Translations under genes and position numbers: made by a program | In this document: positions 49,368 through 60,558 of the stretch, piece after piece | Position numbering within the stretch: the stretch's first letter is position 1 | Layout: each line of letters opens with the position of its first letter | Assembly: GCA_022695795.1 (NCBI GenBank) | Contig: MU404061.1 | Span: 248,001-312,000, forward strand | DNA: 64,000 bases | DNA from: Biscogniauxia marginata | Lineage: Eukaryota; Ascomycota; Sordariomycetes; Xylariales; Xylariaceae | Direction: 5' to 3' | Notes under the pieces: generated by a model | Told to the model about the DNA's origin: nothing | What the model saw: the letters and a program-made list of their open reading frames with translations, nothing else | Databases searched by the model: none

Positions 49368-50814
49368 ATAGGATCGGAGGGTTGGTGGATGGTTATCGTC
49401 ATCCGAGTCGCATCACTGAGGCAATGTGTTCTGATCTCGGACGGGCTGGATTCGAACCGACTAACGAACGAGGGGAGGGGGGGACGGTTGCGGAGGCGAT
49501 GGGATGTCGGTGTCGCACTGGTGTTCCCTATCGCTCCGGGCAGAACGGTGGCGGTAACGAATGTCGATGGTTTGTAGAAGGGACCATGGAGAATATCTGG
49601 TGGACGGACGACGGTGTTAGTTATTATGTAATGCAGGCTAATAAGTCTAGACCTAGGAACATAAAGTTGGGAGGTTAGCTAAACTAGGTACTTAAGGGTT
49701 TGGGTAGGTAAGTACCTACCTGTGTAAGCAAGTAGAAAGGTACTAGGTGGCTCTACCTGAGATAAACGTAGATGGGAAGAGGGCCGAGGTGGTGGTAGCG
49801 GTGTTTGTCGGTAGAGGAAATACTTAGTGTCGAAGTAGAGGAGAAAGGTAGGTAACCTTAAACAGGTTGTCGTATGTACAGTACATACCTACCTACTGTC
49901 AGGTAGCGGGCAGCCCCTTGCAGACTCGGGAGTTGCACTGACCCAATCTGGTCAACTGTCCCGTCTGTACACGCGGCTCTAAGACAGTAAATATAGTGAG
50001 GTAAAACCAAGGAAACATGGAATTGGGAAGACGGGGAGATGATCTAGCCTTGTCTTGTCTAGAGTAGAAATATTTCCACGTCAATCCGAAAATTAAAAAT
50101 TAAAACTCCGATCGTCAAAAAAGCCAATACATACCTAAGCTTTTTGGCACTTGATGCTAAGACAGAGTTGACCCTTTTTTTTTTTTTTTTTTATCTCTTG
50201 TTTTTTTTCTGGGGCATAAATTCAATTACCGATCGGCCGATCTGCATGCACAACCCCGTACCTAAATTTGAAGATGGAGAGGGAGAAAGAGCACAGAGAT
50301 GGGCACTGCACCATCGACGTTGGAAGCAACCACATCCTAATTAACAAAGCAACGAACTGTAAAAAGAAAATAGATATATGAAATGAGATAAATTTCGAAA
50401 GTAGAGTGAATTGGGAGTCAGACGATGAAACCGGCCGGCGGAACCCAGTCTTACTCAACCGGGAGATGACGACGATGGTGGTCGTGGTGGGGTCGTGGTG
50501 GTGGTGGTGAAGAGATGAAAAAGGGCTGAGAGAGCTGAGAGAGAGTTGAGGCCACTCGGGGTCTTCCGAGCTGAGATTATATATAACACGGTAGGCCGAA
50601 CTCTAGCTCCAAATAGGCAATAAGATACGAGCCTTGCCCCCCTCCCAACGCCAAGTTACCCCCATCGTCACTTTTTTTGGTCTGTCGTGTTATTAGCGAG
50701 CAGCAGCAGATCATCCACGACGGTCCGAGGCAGCTGTCCGTCAGTCAATCCCACCGCTCCGGCCTGCATCGTCATTGGCTGGGCCCGGATACCCGGCATC
50801 ACCGGCCAGGTCTA
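49368..50814. other. Intergenic region, no gene seen
   Basis: It contains a T18 run (about 50174-50191), TACCTACC strings and a GTGGTCGTGGTG tandem at about 50475-50510. A tRNA-like TTCGAA string at about 49451 was checked and does not fold. No gene supported. Confidence 0.5.
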
Positions 50815-51241
50815 TCACTTGCGTTTCATATGCATGGCGTCGTTTTCTTTGTTGTCCTCCCGTGCCTCGTCCAGGAGCTTGTCTATGCCCCGTTCCTTCA
50901 GCGCAACCTATCCGTCGTGGTAAGTCGTCTAAGTGTCCAAAGGTGTTGCTATATCGATTTACCTTCAGGCACTTCTGGTAGTCATTGAAGAGCTTGGAAC
51001 ATTCATTGTCATCTGTCTTCCCGTTGCCGCGAAGGTATTCTGAGTCCGTGTGAACACTCAAACCCATAGAGATAGAGACGAGAGGGTCCAATAGGTAGCA
51101 AACGTACTCTCACTATACCACTTAAGAAAGCACGTATCATACCGTCTAAGCCTCAGTCAGTCTTGTATGCTACGAAGACAGACTAAGAGATGCAACTAAC
51201 TCCTTGACTTCGTTGCACTCTGGTGCCAGCGAAGCCGACAT
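50815..51241 (-). CDS. mdm35: Mdm35 / TRIAP1-like twin CX9C protein of the mitochondrial intermembrane space
   Basis: Four exons: 51241-51201, 51145-51108 (only 38 nt), 51039-50963 and 50907-50815, total 82 residues. Introns are 55, 68 and 55 nt with donors GTTAGT, GTACGT and GTAAAT and acceptors TTAG, CAG and TAG. The spliced protein begins MSASLAPECNEVKERYDTCF and continues LKWYSEKYLRGNGKTDDNEC, then SKLFNDYQKCL and ALKERGIDKLLDEARED. Both CX9C motifs are exact: Cys9-Cys19 and Cys46-Cys56. In yeast and human the protein binds Ups1/PRELI-type lipid carriers and protects them in the intermembrane space, supporting phosphatidic acid transfer for cardiolipin synthesis; import uses the Mia40 disulfide relay. 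It is divergent from RRP6 across a 456-bp promoter. The tiny exons hide it from simple open-frame reading. Confidence 0.93.
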
Positions 51242-51459
51242 GTCGATATATAAGGGAGGAGGTGGGGGTCAACGGAGATGGTGTCAAGATGTGATGGATT
51301 GTTGTTGAATTCGAAACATATACGATGTATGTAGCTCTGTCTGCCTTGGTGTACGTACGGATTACTTTATAAGTCATCGAAGAAAAGAGAGTGGATACCA
51401 CCTATTCGGTTAGATACAACTTTAAAGTTGGCTGCACACCTGCAGATATCTGGAGAACG

Positions 51460-51483
51460 TTATCGCTATCGTTATCGCTATCT
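51460..51483. promoter_or_regulatory. GTTATCGCTATC x2 tandem in the MDM35-RRP6 shared promoter
   Basis: Two exact 12-bp copies, giving four TATC (GATA) cores at 6-bp spacing. It sits 220 bp from each start codon. GATA-type binding is possible; phase with a DNA half-turn is a guess. Confidence 0.35.
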
Positions 51484-51697
51484 TAGCGTGCTTTACTTTG
51501 TCGTAGCAGCGCAAGCTCCTACTAATGTGCATATGTAAGATGGAAGGTACCTCCGTACCGCGGCGATTCCGCCGACTAAACTCTTGAATTTTTTATCAGT
51601 TTTGGGTTCGCGCATTACTTCTGCTTCCCCAACCCTCCAAACAACTCTACCTAAGCTGCCGACGATAGGAACTCGGCCACCCAGCAACACGGCCGCC

Positions 51698-54489
51698 ATG
51701 GACTCCTCTCAGGACTTCAAGTCCATACAGGAGAAGATCCAGAGCGCCCTCATTGCTGCTACCCAATCGACAAACAAAATTGCTGCCGAAGACCTCAGCT
51801 TTCAACGAACGAGCAACCCTGCCGTCGAAGAGGAACTCGACGAGACAAGTTCGCGTCTACTATCCCTCACCTCCTCCTTGCTCAAATCCGCAAGCAAGAA
51901 TACAGACATCAAGGCTCCAGAGTTGGAAGACGCAGATGATGTCGATGTTCATTGGTCGCGCATTGTCGACGTGGTCGACACCCTGCTAGAGAAGGCCGAC
52001 ACTTCTTTAGACGAATATACGGGCGCCATCAAGAGGAAGACGGCCCCGACCGACCAACCCGCGCCGCCGCCCAAGAAATCAAGATCTGCTCTCGATCAAT
52101 CCATACGTCGAGCGAATGTCCTCAAACCCCAAAATGCCTTCGAGGTCAAGCCTGACAACTTCAACACGTCATCGTGGAAGCCACTACTAACCGAGAAACC
52201 CCACGCCATCGTGCCCCTGGACAAGAGTCTAGAGACTTTCAACAACGAGGAAACTCAGACTACGCAGTATGAAACCTCAATTTCCCTCCCCCGTTCCTTT
52301 CAACCAGAAATAGCACCGCCGGCGCCGTCCGCGCCAGCGCAAGAAAAGGCAGAGGAGCTGTTGCGCTCGAGAAAAGCCAAGCAACTGGTGAAGCGCAAAG
52401 CAGAATGGAACAGCATCATTCTATCTACGGGTTTAGTCGGGAGTACTGACAGCAGGATCAGATACAGGCATCCTTACGAGACCGAGATTCTCAACCTCGA
52501 GTATCCGGAGGCTGTTTTCCAGACTAACCAGCCTACCATGTACTTACCCTTCGAAACCACCACCGCCACCTTCGTCGACACCTTTGAAGGCGTCTTGCAG
52601 ATGCTGGAGGAACTGAAGGGGGCTACCGAGATTGCTATTGATACGGAGCATCATGACTTTAGGACATATAGTGGACTTCTCTCGCTGATGCAAATCAGCA
52701 CCCGTGAGAAAGACTGGATCATCGATACCTTGCAACCGTGGCGCCACAAACTGGAGGTTCTAAACGAGGTGTTTGCTGACCCCAAGATTGTCAAGGTTTG
52801 TGATGATACTCTCGAGTTGTTCGAAGTCAACCTCTAATGCTAAATGCTTAGGTACTCCACGGCGCGTACATGGACATCATCTGGCTCCAGCGGGACTGTG
52901 GCCTCTACATCGTAGGTCTCTTTGACACCTTCGAAGCAGCATCAGCCTTGGAATATCCGGGGCGAAGCCTAGCCTACCTTCTTAAGAAATTTGTCGATTT
53001 CGACGCGGATAAGAAGTATCAACTGGCTGACTGGCGAATACGGTATGTTTTAAATCTAATCGTGATAAGTTGAATAACAGAAGGTAGAAAGTTTCGGAGT
53101 AGCTAATTATAAGTCAGTCCAATACCCGAGGAAATGTTCTATTATGCTCGTTCGGATACACACTACCTCCTTTACATTTATGACATGTTACGGAATGAAT
53201 TATTGCAGTACTCTTCTGACGAACCCGAACAAAGCCTCATGCGCCAGGTGCTTTCTCAATCAAAGGAGACATCCCTGCGACGGCATGAAACCTTTCCATA
53301 CGACGCAGAAGGTGGACAGGGACCTTTTGGTTGGTACAATATGCTCATTCGACAGTCTACGGGCAGATTTTCCAAGGAGCAGTTTGCTGTATTTCGCGCA
53401 ATTCACAGGTGGCGGGACGAAGTCGCGCGCCGTGAAGATGAGAGTCCACTGTTTGTGATGAACAACCCGACGGTTTTCGATATTGCTAGGCGAATGCCGC
53501 CTGATCCCAAAGCTCTCCATGGCCTTCTCAGTTCCGGGTCCTATATTGCTAAGCGCGAGGTATCGCAGTTATTTGATGTTATCGCCAAAGCCAAGGCAGA
53601 GGGCGTAAATGGGCCAAGCGTAACCGAAGTTCTTCGTGGGAATATCCCTACAATGGGTGTCGGTGAAATTGCGAAGACCCTAGTTCCTCAGTTAAAAAAT
53701 GCTGAAACAGAGGTCATGGAGACAAAAGACCTAGTCTCACAGACGTCTCAACTATGGGGTCAAGTTGCGATGAGCAGTCGATGGGAAGAATCTAACGTGG
53801 ACACTGCGAAATGCTTGCAATTTGAACTCCCCTGGGCACATTTCATCCAGTCGGCTCAAGTCATAGGTGGATCCAAGAAGGACCTAGATCAGTCATCACT
53901 ACCCGAAGTCATTCCTCTTGAGGATGCTCGGAACAAGACAGATGGTATTGATGTGCCGAACGACGGCGACTTTACGCTCAAGGCTGGTCTCAAGCGCAAA
54001 GCCCCAGAGCCGGAGTCTGGATCTGAGTCGGAATCCGAACCCGAAGCTTCAGCACCAGCAAATCCAGCCCCTAGCGCAGGTGCTACAATAGACGATGATG
54101 ATGAAATTGCGGTTCCAGACACTGACGAGAGTGAAGAGGAGAGAAAAGTAGCAAAGAAAGCCAGGAAGGCTGAAAAGAAGGCGCGCAAGCTGGCACGGCA
54201 GGGACGAAAGGAGCGTAAGAGAGCTAAACCTCAGGCGAAACAAGTTCAGAACACCGGCACCCCAAGTGAGGGTCCAAGACAAGGAAAAGCCGGCGACGAT
54301 GAGAATGATGAGCCTTTTGATTATACTAAGGCCAACTCAGTACTCAAAGCCGACCGCAACGCTAGAAACGGTAGTGGCACGCAGCAGAAAGCTAAATTCA
54401 ACCCGTATGGCATGACAGCCGAGGGGCCTAAGCCTGCACGAAGGATGCACGGCGAGAAGGCCGGGAAGAGTGCCACTTTTAAAAACTGA
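51698..54489 (+). CDS. rrp6: Exosome 3'-5' exoribonuclease Rrp6
   Basis: Exons 51698-52795, 52852-53042 and 53118-54489 give 886 residues; introns of 56 nt (GTTTGT...TTAG) and 75 nt (GTATGT...CAG). The ATG at 51698 in GCCGCCATGG is chosen over the open frame from 51584, which has no ATG. Residues 1-110 match the N-terminal PMC2NT helices that bind Rrp47. The DEDD-Y nuclease domain has motif [10 protein letters not shown] (Asp315, Glu317), motif [15 protein letters not shown] (Asp374) and motif [15 protein letters not shown] (Tyr439, Asp443), all intact. An HRDC-type domain follows ([19 protein letters not shown]). The C-terminal tail is Glu/Ser-rich, then strongly basic ([19 protein letters not shown]), typical of the nuclear-localising, exosome-binding lasso. 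It trims rRNA, snoRNA and aberrant nuclear transcripts. Confidence 0.95.
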
Positions 54490-55312
54490 GCATTCCCCCT
54501 CACTGGGCAAATGGCACACGTAAGTCTTGCATCTGTCAGGAGTTCTGGAGGGTCGCGCACTTTGCTTCGTCATATCGCATCACATTGGAGTTTCGGGGTA
54601 CGGGCGGAGGAGAGTATCGAAAGACAGGGAAAATGGTCGTCCTTGTTACCACCTAGCTATTGGGAATACCCCCTGCCCCTTTTGAGGACCTAATATGGCT
54701 GTCACGATACGAAGTAGACTTAATTGCCTTTCACTTGTTCATCTAACGCTTGATATATGATTGGTGACTACATTGTGAAGTACTTGAATGATGCGATGAG
54801 AGTGTTGATGAACTGAATATGTAATTGCCAGGGCTACTTGGTTTCGCCACTGTATTTCCTTGCTAATATCAACTTCCTCCTTTTATGTCTACATCAATCA
54901 TATAAGCACAGGATCATATTAACTACTTTGGTTTCAAAGACTTTTATGTAGCATTTCTAGGGAAATATTATGATAACGCTAGTCAAAAAGAAAAAAAAAG
55001 TTCCTTTGCTTTGCCGGGATTCAATATTAAACCTGAGTTGTCACAATAGAAAGGGGTAATAGTTTAAACACGTTTAACACAGTTAGGGGTTAATATACGA
55101 CAATAATGGGAACTGAGGAGATTTATCATCCTACCATTTAATTTCAAGCGACTACATGAGTTCTAAGGTTATAGGCCTAGTCGAACTACGATTCCGAGTA
55201 TTTATTCGAGAAACCTTTAATAGCATCGATGCTTCTCGCCTCACAATAGTATCGGAACCCCCCTTTTTAGTTAAGTACATAATATGTAATCGCTTCGTAA
55301 ACCCTATCCTAA
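54490..55312. other. AT-rich spacer after RRP6
   Basis: 3' flank of RRP6, then AT-rich sequence. No gene or element resolved. Confidence 0.5.
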
Positions 55313-56137
55313 TTATAAACACGAAATCATCTTAACCGCATACTGAAAAAGGGGGCGGCACCACTCACGGCATTCTGCTAGAGGTCCACACCGCTCGCCA
55401 TCTTGTCTGTAAAGCTGATATTGCGTAGCGCAGCCCATATGAGTGGCGGCTTCTTTGGAACGAAATTCTGAGGTGTTTTCCTGGGACACTTTTGAGTATC
55501 GATGTAATGGGTTCACTAGGGGGCACGATTAGTTGGTACCATGGATCATTGATTGCTTGGTTTGAGACTACCCCATTTCTCGAGAGCAGAACTAGAGGCA
55601 CATCGGCATCTGGTCGTTGTTATTCAGGAATATGGATAAATTAGCTATATATTGGGTCTGGATACCGTTAATCGTGAGCGATTGTTGATGTATGTCCAAT
55701 CTACTTGTGTGCCTCTGGGTCTTATTGTCGAGCTATAGTTATATCTTGTATGATTTATGGTGTCGTTCGAAAAGGGGTTCATTATAACCCTTCGTAGCTA
55801 GTGGTGCACACTGGGGAACCTGTTTGGATTTGAATCCTTGATCGCCCAGTAGATTGACTCCAAGATGCTGCTTGCTATCGACATGTCCGCTGTCCAAAAG
55901 TACATTAGATGTGTTATTTCGGCACATGCCTTGAAATGGAAAAGGTGTTTGGGTGCCGGCCACGGTGTGCAACTGTCTCTGAACAAACGCATCGAAATCG
56001 ATAATGCTGGTGCAATGAAGTAAGTAGCATCTTTGGTCATAAGCAACGGCGTCGCTGACTTTATTAGCGCCCCAAGTTCCAAGAATAGCATGCAACTGTT
56101 TCGTTCTGCAATCGTACAACCCCGCAATGAGTACCAC
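55313..56137 (-). pseudogene. Broken copy of an uncharacterised fungal membrane-protein family
   Basis: Three minus-strand blocks in different frames line up in order as one protein. Block 1 (56137-about 55750) has KQLHAILGTWGANKVSDAVA, CRNNT, LLDSGHVDSKQHLG and QCAPLATKGY. Block 2 (about 55595-55535) has PDADVPLVLLSRNGVV followed by INDPWY. Block 3 (about 55530-55335) has SKEAATHMGCATQYQLYRQD and RCGPLAEC. I recall this series (ILGTW, CRNN, LDSGxxDS, CAPLxTxGY, LxFLSxNG, DPWY, LGCxxQYQxC, CGPLA) from large ascomycete proteins with N-terminal membrane helices and a cysteine-rich outer domain, function unknown. About 45 stop-containing codons separate blocks 1 and 2, where relatives have about 70. 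A frameshift near 55530 separates blocks 2 and 3, and the one acceptable-looking donor site does not rescue it. The N- and C-terminal parts are not recognisable. Confidence 0.5.
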
Positions 56138-56488
56138 CGAGCAAGGCTTCAGGCCCGACAGTCGTAGATATAGTCAAGAGAGCCCGCTAGCGATAGCAAA
56201 CACACCTTATGCACACAGTGGCAAAGATGATGGGTGCTACGTTACGAAAGAGATATCGTTTAGACATGCTATGCCATGCCTAGGACGATTGGACAAGAGA
56301 CCGGAAAGCAGTCATAGATGTTGCTGAATAACGCAAGATGACTTGGCATTGATGATAGAGGGCGTCTTGCGGTTCTGCAGTTTGGCGACCGAAGATGACA
56401 TCGTCGGGATATTCATATCGAGTGATAGAATCATACAGCATGGGGCAAAGTGTTGTGTTAAGAATCCTATCTTGAAGTCTCATGAAAG

Positions 56489-56547
56489 CGTTGAAATATA
56501 AGCCTTACTAAGGAAAAATGCCCAAGAATTTCTCCTAGAAATCAACA
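56489..56547 (+). repeat. 5' LTR of the TRIM-like element
   Basis: 59 bp. The first base is C where the other copy has T. It differs from the right copy mainly by G-to-A and C-to-T changes (ATATAAGCCTTAC versus ATGTGAGCCTCAC) plus a divergent middle. This fits RIP-like or long-term decay. Confidence 0.7.
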
Positions 56548-56559
56548 GGTTATGAGCCC
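56548..56559 (+). other. Primer-binding site, half-tRNA initiator Met
   Basis: GGTTATGAGCCC abuts the left LTR. It is complementary to bases around the CAU anticodon of initiator tRNA-Met, not to its 3' end, so priming would use the 5' half molecule as in Drosophila copia and Ty5. Confidence 0.7.
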
Positions 56560-56834
56560 GGTTAGCCCACTGGGTTAGCGAAACCCTCAGATCCATTAAT
56601 TCAGGAAACTGTCCATGAGACCCACCACCCATCAGGCCCTCTAGGTCGAGGTTCAAGTCCCGTAGCACGCAGCGCAGATTTTGAAAAATCCAAACGGACC
56701 TAAGAAGGTCCGAGGCCCGAGACGAGGTCTGTCTAGCACGTGCTCAAGGGACTTGCCCCCTAGATAAGGGAGTGGAGTGTACACGGGCCCCTTGTCAAGT
56801 GAGCCAGAAATAGCATCCGAGGATAAGCCGAAGA

Positions 56835-56930
56835 GCTGAAGCCAAAAGTGCCAGAGCCAAGAGAGCCAGAGCCAGAAGAGCTAAAGCTAAAAAGGCTAAA
56901 GCCGAAGGTTGTAGAAGCCAAGGACAAGGG
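56835..56930 (+). repeat. GAGCCA/GCTAAA hexamer tandem
   Basis: Degenerate 6-bp units (AGAGCC, AAAGCT, AAAGCC) inside the TRIM-like element. Read in one plus-strand frame they give an Ala/Arg/Lys repeat, probably not translated. Confidence 0.7.
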
Positions 56931-57030
56931 GTGAGAATCTTATAGTCGAGAAAGTTAACTTTTTTCTTACCGCGCCTTAGTGATAAGCACAGGTTTCCTG
57001 CGCACCTTAGCGTATTGATGCTAGGGAAGT

Positions 57031-57092
57031 GTTGAAATGTGAGCCTCACTGAGCTAAGGCGCATAACACCTTTTTTTCCTAGAAATCAACAG
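57031..57092 (+). repeat. 3' LTR of the TRIM-like element
   Basis: 62 bp, TGTTGAAATGTGAGCC to CCTAGAAATCAACA. The polypurine AGGGAAG ends at its first base. Confidence 0.7.
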
Positions 57093-60000
57093 AAATATCA
57101 TTGCTGCATGGAACAACTGAATGTCTTATAGATTTTGTATCCTGTGGGCCGGTCCGGGGGGTTTTCCGGCTAGACTAGTTTTATCTGCGTTTGCGTTCCC
57201 GTACCTTCTCATTCAATCAAGCACTTTTAAAACCCATCTTTCGTGTGGTTGCTGTGGGAGAAAACACCTCCTTGTTCTAAAGATTGCGGACAGGAGTGTG
57301 TCGAGGCTCGATTCTCATAGGGGTGATTACCTTCGCAGGTGATTGACTGATTGGTATGATGATGGAGACGAGCTAGTAGAGTTCTAGCATATCTGCTGAG
57401 TACCTAGTGAAACCAGTCTAGCTGTAGCACCGTCAGTCACCAAATTTGTATCGCATCGGGCGAAGGAGATTAAAAATACCTCTCAGCCCCGGGATATGCG
57501 ACTGTGCTGGAAAGATGACATCGCAACTTAACAGTACTAGGTATACAACGCTCCGCAGGGTGTTACCAGAGGGGTTAAGAACTGCATTATGAAAGACTAA
57601 GTCTATACTATTAACTCGGCAACTCAGCCCTAGATAGCTTTGAATGTCCTTGGGTTTTAGATAACATACAACTTGAGACTAATGAATAGATGGATCTCGA
57701 ATCTCTGCGGCCATTGTATATCACGGAGTGTATCATATTGAAGCAAGCTGAGAAGTGTCAGAATGGAATGGGGCTTGATGAACTTAGCGTAGTTAACGAT
57801 AATCTTGAGTTTGTCCTCTATATAAATTTTTACCGAACGGCCCACTTCATTGATCTCACCTGTGCTTTGATGGAATACTATCTTGTAGACCCTAGTCCCC
57901 ACCGGCAACAAGGCTCTGTTCGGCAGATATCTATTAGTGTAGTCAGGAGAGAGCCTCAAGCCTCAACTCGCTGAGCGCGAAAAACGAGTATGAGACGGGC
58001 GTGTGTGTTTAAGTTGAACTACGTTTACTCAATGTTTTATAGTCTTTCCTAACATCAGTTATCTTGACAGTTAGGTTAAAAAATGTATAGATTATAGGGG
58101 GTGTAAAGATAAAGATCTCCATAAGGCTGGGTTAATATTTCGTCGAGTTTAAGGATATGTTAAGATAAAATTCGAGGTTTTATATAGAAATTACATCCGA
58201 TCCTCTTGGAAACATGGATTACTCCCCAGACACATCGGCACAGAATTTTCTATCCTAATATGTCATGTGTAGGTTGAGCTTTATCTCATCACGTTGCACC
58301 CGGATAGGGTAATATGCATTATATTCTGCACAGGGGGTCACTGACTAGAGATACTTCGATGAAATTGATACCACCACCTTGATGAATTGAAGATATAGGT
58401 GAGAAGTGAATATTCATGAAGTAAGTATTTGGTTGGCCTATCCTTGAAATGACATAGTTATATCCAACCGTGATTTCTAAATAAATTAGGTATATGATAT
58501 TTGGCCTCTGGGGGGGAGTCAAGATACAGTACCATATCCTGATATTTCTTAGCTTAACAGCACACCGAATATGCTGGCTCTCTGTCGTTGCCCGGTTTTG
58601 ATGAGACTACTCAATAAGCCTGGAAACACTAGTGGTCTCCGAGAGGGTAGCTACGTATCCGTCCTTTGCGAGCAATTTACTGGCTGAGTACGGCATATGT
58701 GATTGGGCAGAGCAAATGTTACGAGTAATTTCCAGAAGAAGAGCCTTGATGCCGCAGTGTTCAGTTGTCTTGGACACTGGGCGAAGAGATAAAGAGTGTT
58801 ACATGCGCATACTACTACCAGGTGTCTTTGGATGCTAGGCAGTTAGAACGATTACCTACCTATGTAATCACGTTTGTCAAGCTAACCCTGTCAATTCGGG
58901 CGTGGTCTAACACCATAGGTAGGAAATGTAACGCGAAGGATCTGAACTTCTAGAGGTTCGAGCACCGTTGCTGCTGTAAGTCCAAGAAGTGTATGTAGCT
59001 TGTTAACCTTCATTGCTAGTAAAGGAGGATGCCAAGGACTGAGGTTGATGAACTAGGGACTCTGAAGTGTGGGAGAGAGGGGGCAACCAATGAGGTTGAT
59101 TTACGACCACAGGTTTATCTTTCTATCGTGCTCCCTACAGGATGCAAGTAGAGACATGCTACGTGATACCCTAGGCACGTAGCGTGGAATAACATCGAGG
59201 CGTGGTTTGAAGTAAGTGTTGTTAGGTTAGCGAGGCCAAGTTCCGATTACAGCAGCATGCCGGCTCGGCTGCAGCACTCAACACTCTCTCGGCTGCGTTC
59301 AGCCAGGGGAGGCTTCAAATAGGGTTACACTGCATGAGTTGATGGACGTGGAACTCCTTCACCGGTCCCACTTCTGTTCACATATGTCCCCCCCAATACA
59401 TCACCAGTTCTGCAGTTTTATCAGTCAATGGCTGAGTATGCTGGGAACTGAGCAGTTAGCTTGATGCCGAATTGTTGGAGTTGGATTCTAGTCCCCCACC
59501 ATTGGGATTCACCGGTGCGGATCCCTTGCGTTTATTGGCGAATTTCTATCGTTGTGCTGCTTTTATGGTGCCTGCATGAGGAGAGTTTTTGTCGAGGATA
59601 AGAGTATATAAGTATGAAAATGCTCGTCAGCTCCGGGATCATGTTTTCGGGTCTCTGTTTCTTGTTGTCGACTCCTTTCGTCGATGGCCGGCACTAAAAT
59701 CATCCAAAATATTTTATTTATTATAATAATGAAATTTGCTGATTGGTATGGAGGGCTGGGGTAAGTGGTCAATCATTCTCATACAACCTACTCCTAACAC
59801 TACCAATGCTGACTACATACTACTAGTAGGAGCACGTGATACGATCCGTGGAGCCGGTAAAACCCGTTTCCCGACAGCACAGACCACAACCCCTCTTTTA
59901 CCTTAGCTTATCCTCGACCACCAACGACGATCGCCGCCGCTTCACCTCGTCGATGTCTCCCTCCCAAGCACCCAAGCACACATCAAGGCTCTGCCATCTT

Positions 60001-60558
60001 CGTCACTTCACCCGTCCAGCCAACCTTGTTCGACCGGTGTAGGATGATCGAAGATGAAGATGGAGAACCGCAATGTGGCTGGCTGCCTACCTAGTCTGCT
60101 GACGTGGTCCTCTGCATCGCCGATCCTATAACCACCGAGGGCTGCCGGATGCTGCCTGCAGCGTTATCAGACCATGTCTGCATCTCTACCGGGGAGAATT
60201 CTTGGCTTAGCAGATTGAGTATGCCTTGTCTGCCTTGGAGGCGGCCTTATTGGACCCGTACCTTTGCCCTAACCAGCCGGGCGTCGCGCGATATCTCATC
60301 GACAACGTGGGAAGCGCTCATGCATGGCATCACTTCCCGGGGTTCCTGTCATTGGTCGGGATTACGACCTGTGGTTGTCATATGGTCTGCCGCTATCGAC
60401 TCTCGCCTCTATCCTCATGCGTTAGGCCGACCGGCACGATGAACCACAAGCCATTTCCTCACAACGCCCATCAAACATAGTCCCGGAATCTTACCAACCG
60501 CGCGGGGAGAGGGGGTCTCGCCATAACCTCGCTCACTTTGTCTGTGGGGAGTTAGGCG
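57093..60558. other. Decayed, gene-poor sequence
   Basis: No supported gene. A GC-richer patch at about 59880-60470 has open frames that look faintly protein-like (for example LDPYLCPNQPGVARYLIDNV at about 60245) but no start, splice partner or family could be found. It may be a gene remnant. Confidence 0.45.

Larger units (their letters stand above)
56489..57092 (+). mobile_element. TRIM-like non-autonomous Ty1/copia LTR element with half-tRNA(iMet) primer site
   Basis: A 604-bp unit is bounded by two short direct repeats that begin TGTTGAAAT and end AGAAATCAACA, with terminal inverted repeats TGTTGA/TCAACA. Directly after the left repeat lies GGTTATGAGCCC, an exact 12-base complement of the anticodon arm of initiator tRNA-Met (GGGCTCATAACC). 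That is where copia-type elements prime with a 5' half tRNA. Directly before the right repeat lies the purine tract AGGGAAG. The flanks GAAAG and GAAAT are a near-perfect 5-bp target duplication. The interior has no gag or pol, a box-B-like GGTTCAAGTCC at 56650, and a GAGCCA/GCTAAA hexamer tandem. All structural hallmarks of a terminal-repeat retrotransposon in miniature are present, with unusually short LTRs. Confidence 0.75.

Noticed and set aside
49400..49530. tRNA-like GGTTCGAATCC on the minus strand
   Set aside because: The flanking bases do not form a T stem, and there is no matching acceptor strand or D arm.
56548..56670. A tRNA gene starting in the primer-binding region of the miniature LTR element
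   Set aside because: Acceptor and T stems do not pair; the B-box match alone is not enough. Kept only as a finding about box-like motifs.
56795..57064. Leu/Ala-repeat open frame on the minus strand inside the LTR element
   Set aside because: It is the reverse reading of the GAGCCA/GCTAAA tandem, not a membrane protein.
60104..60480. A gene encoding the segment with LDPYLCPNQPGVARYLIDNV
   Set aside because: No start codon, splice partner or family could be found, and two frames compete over the same bases; noted as a possible remnant only.
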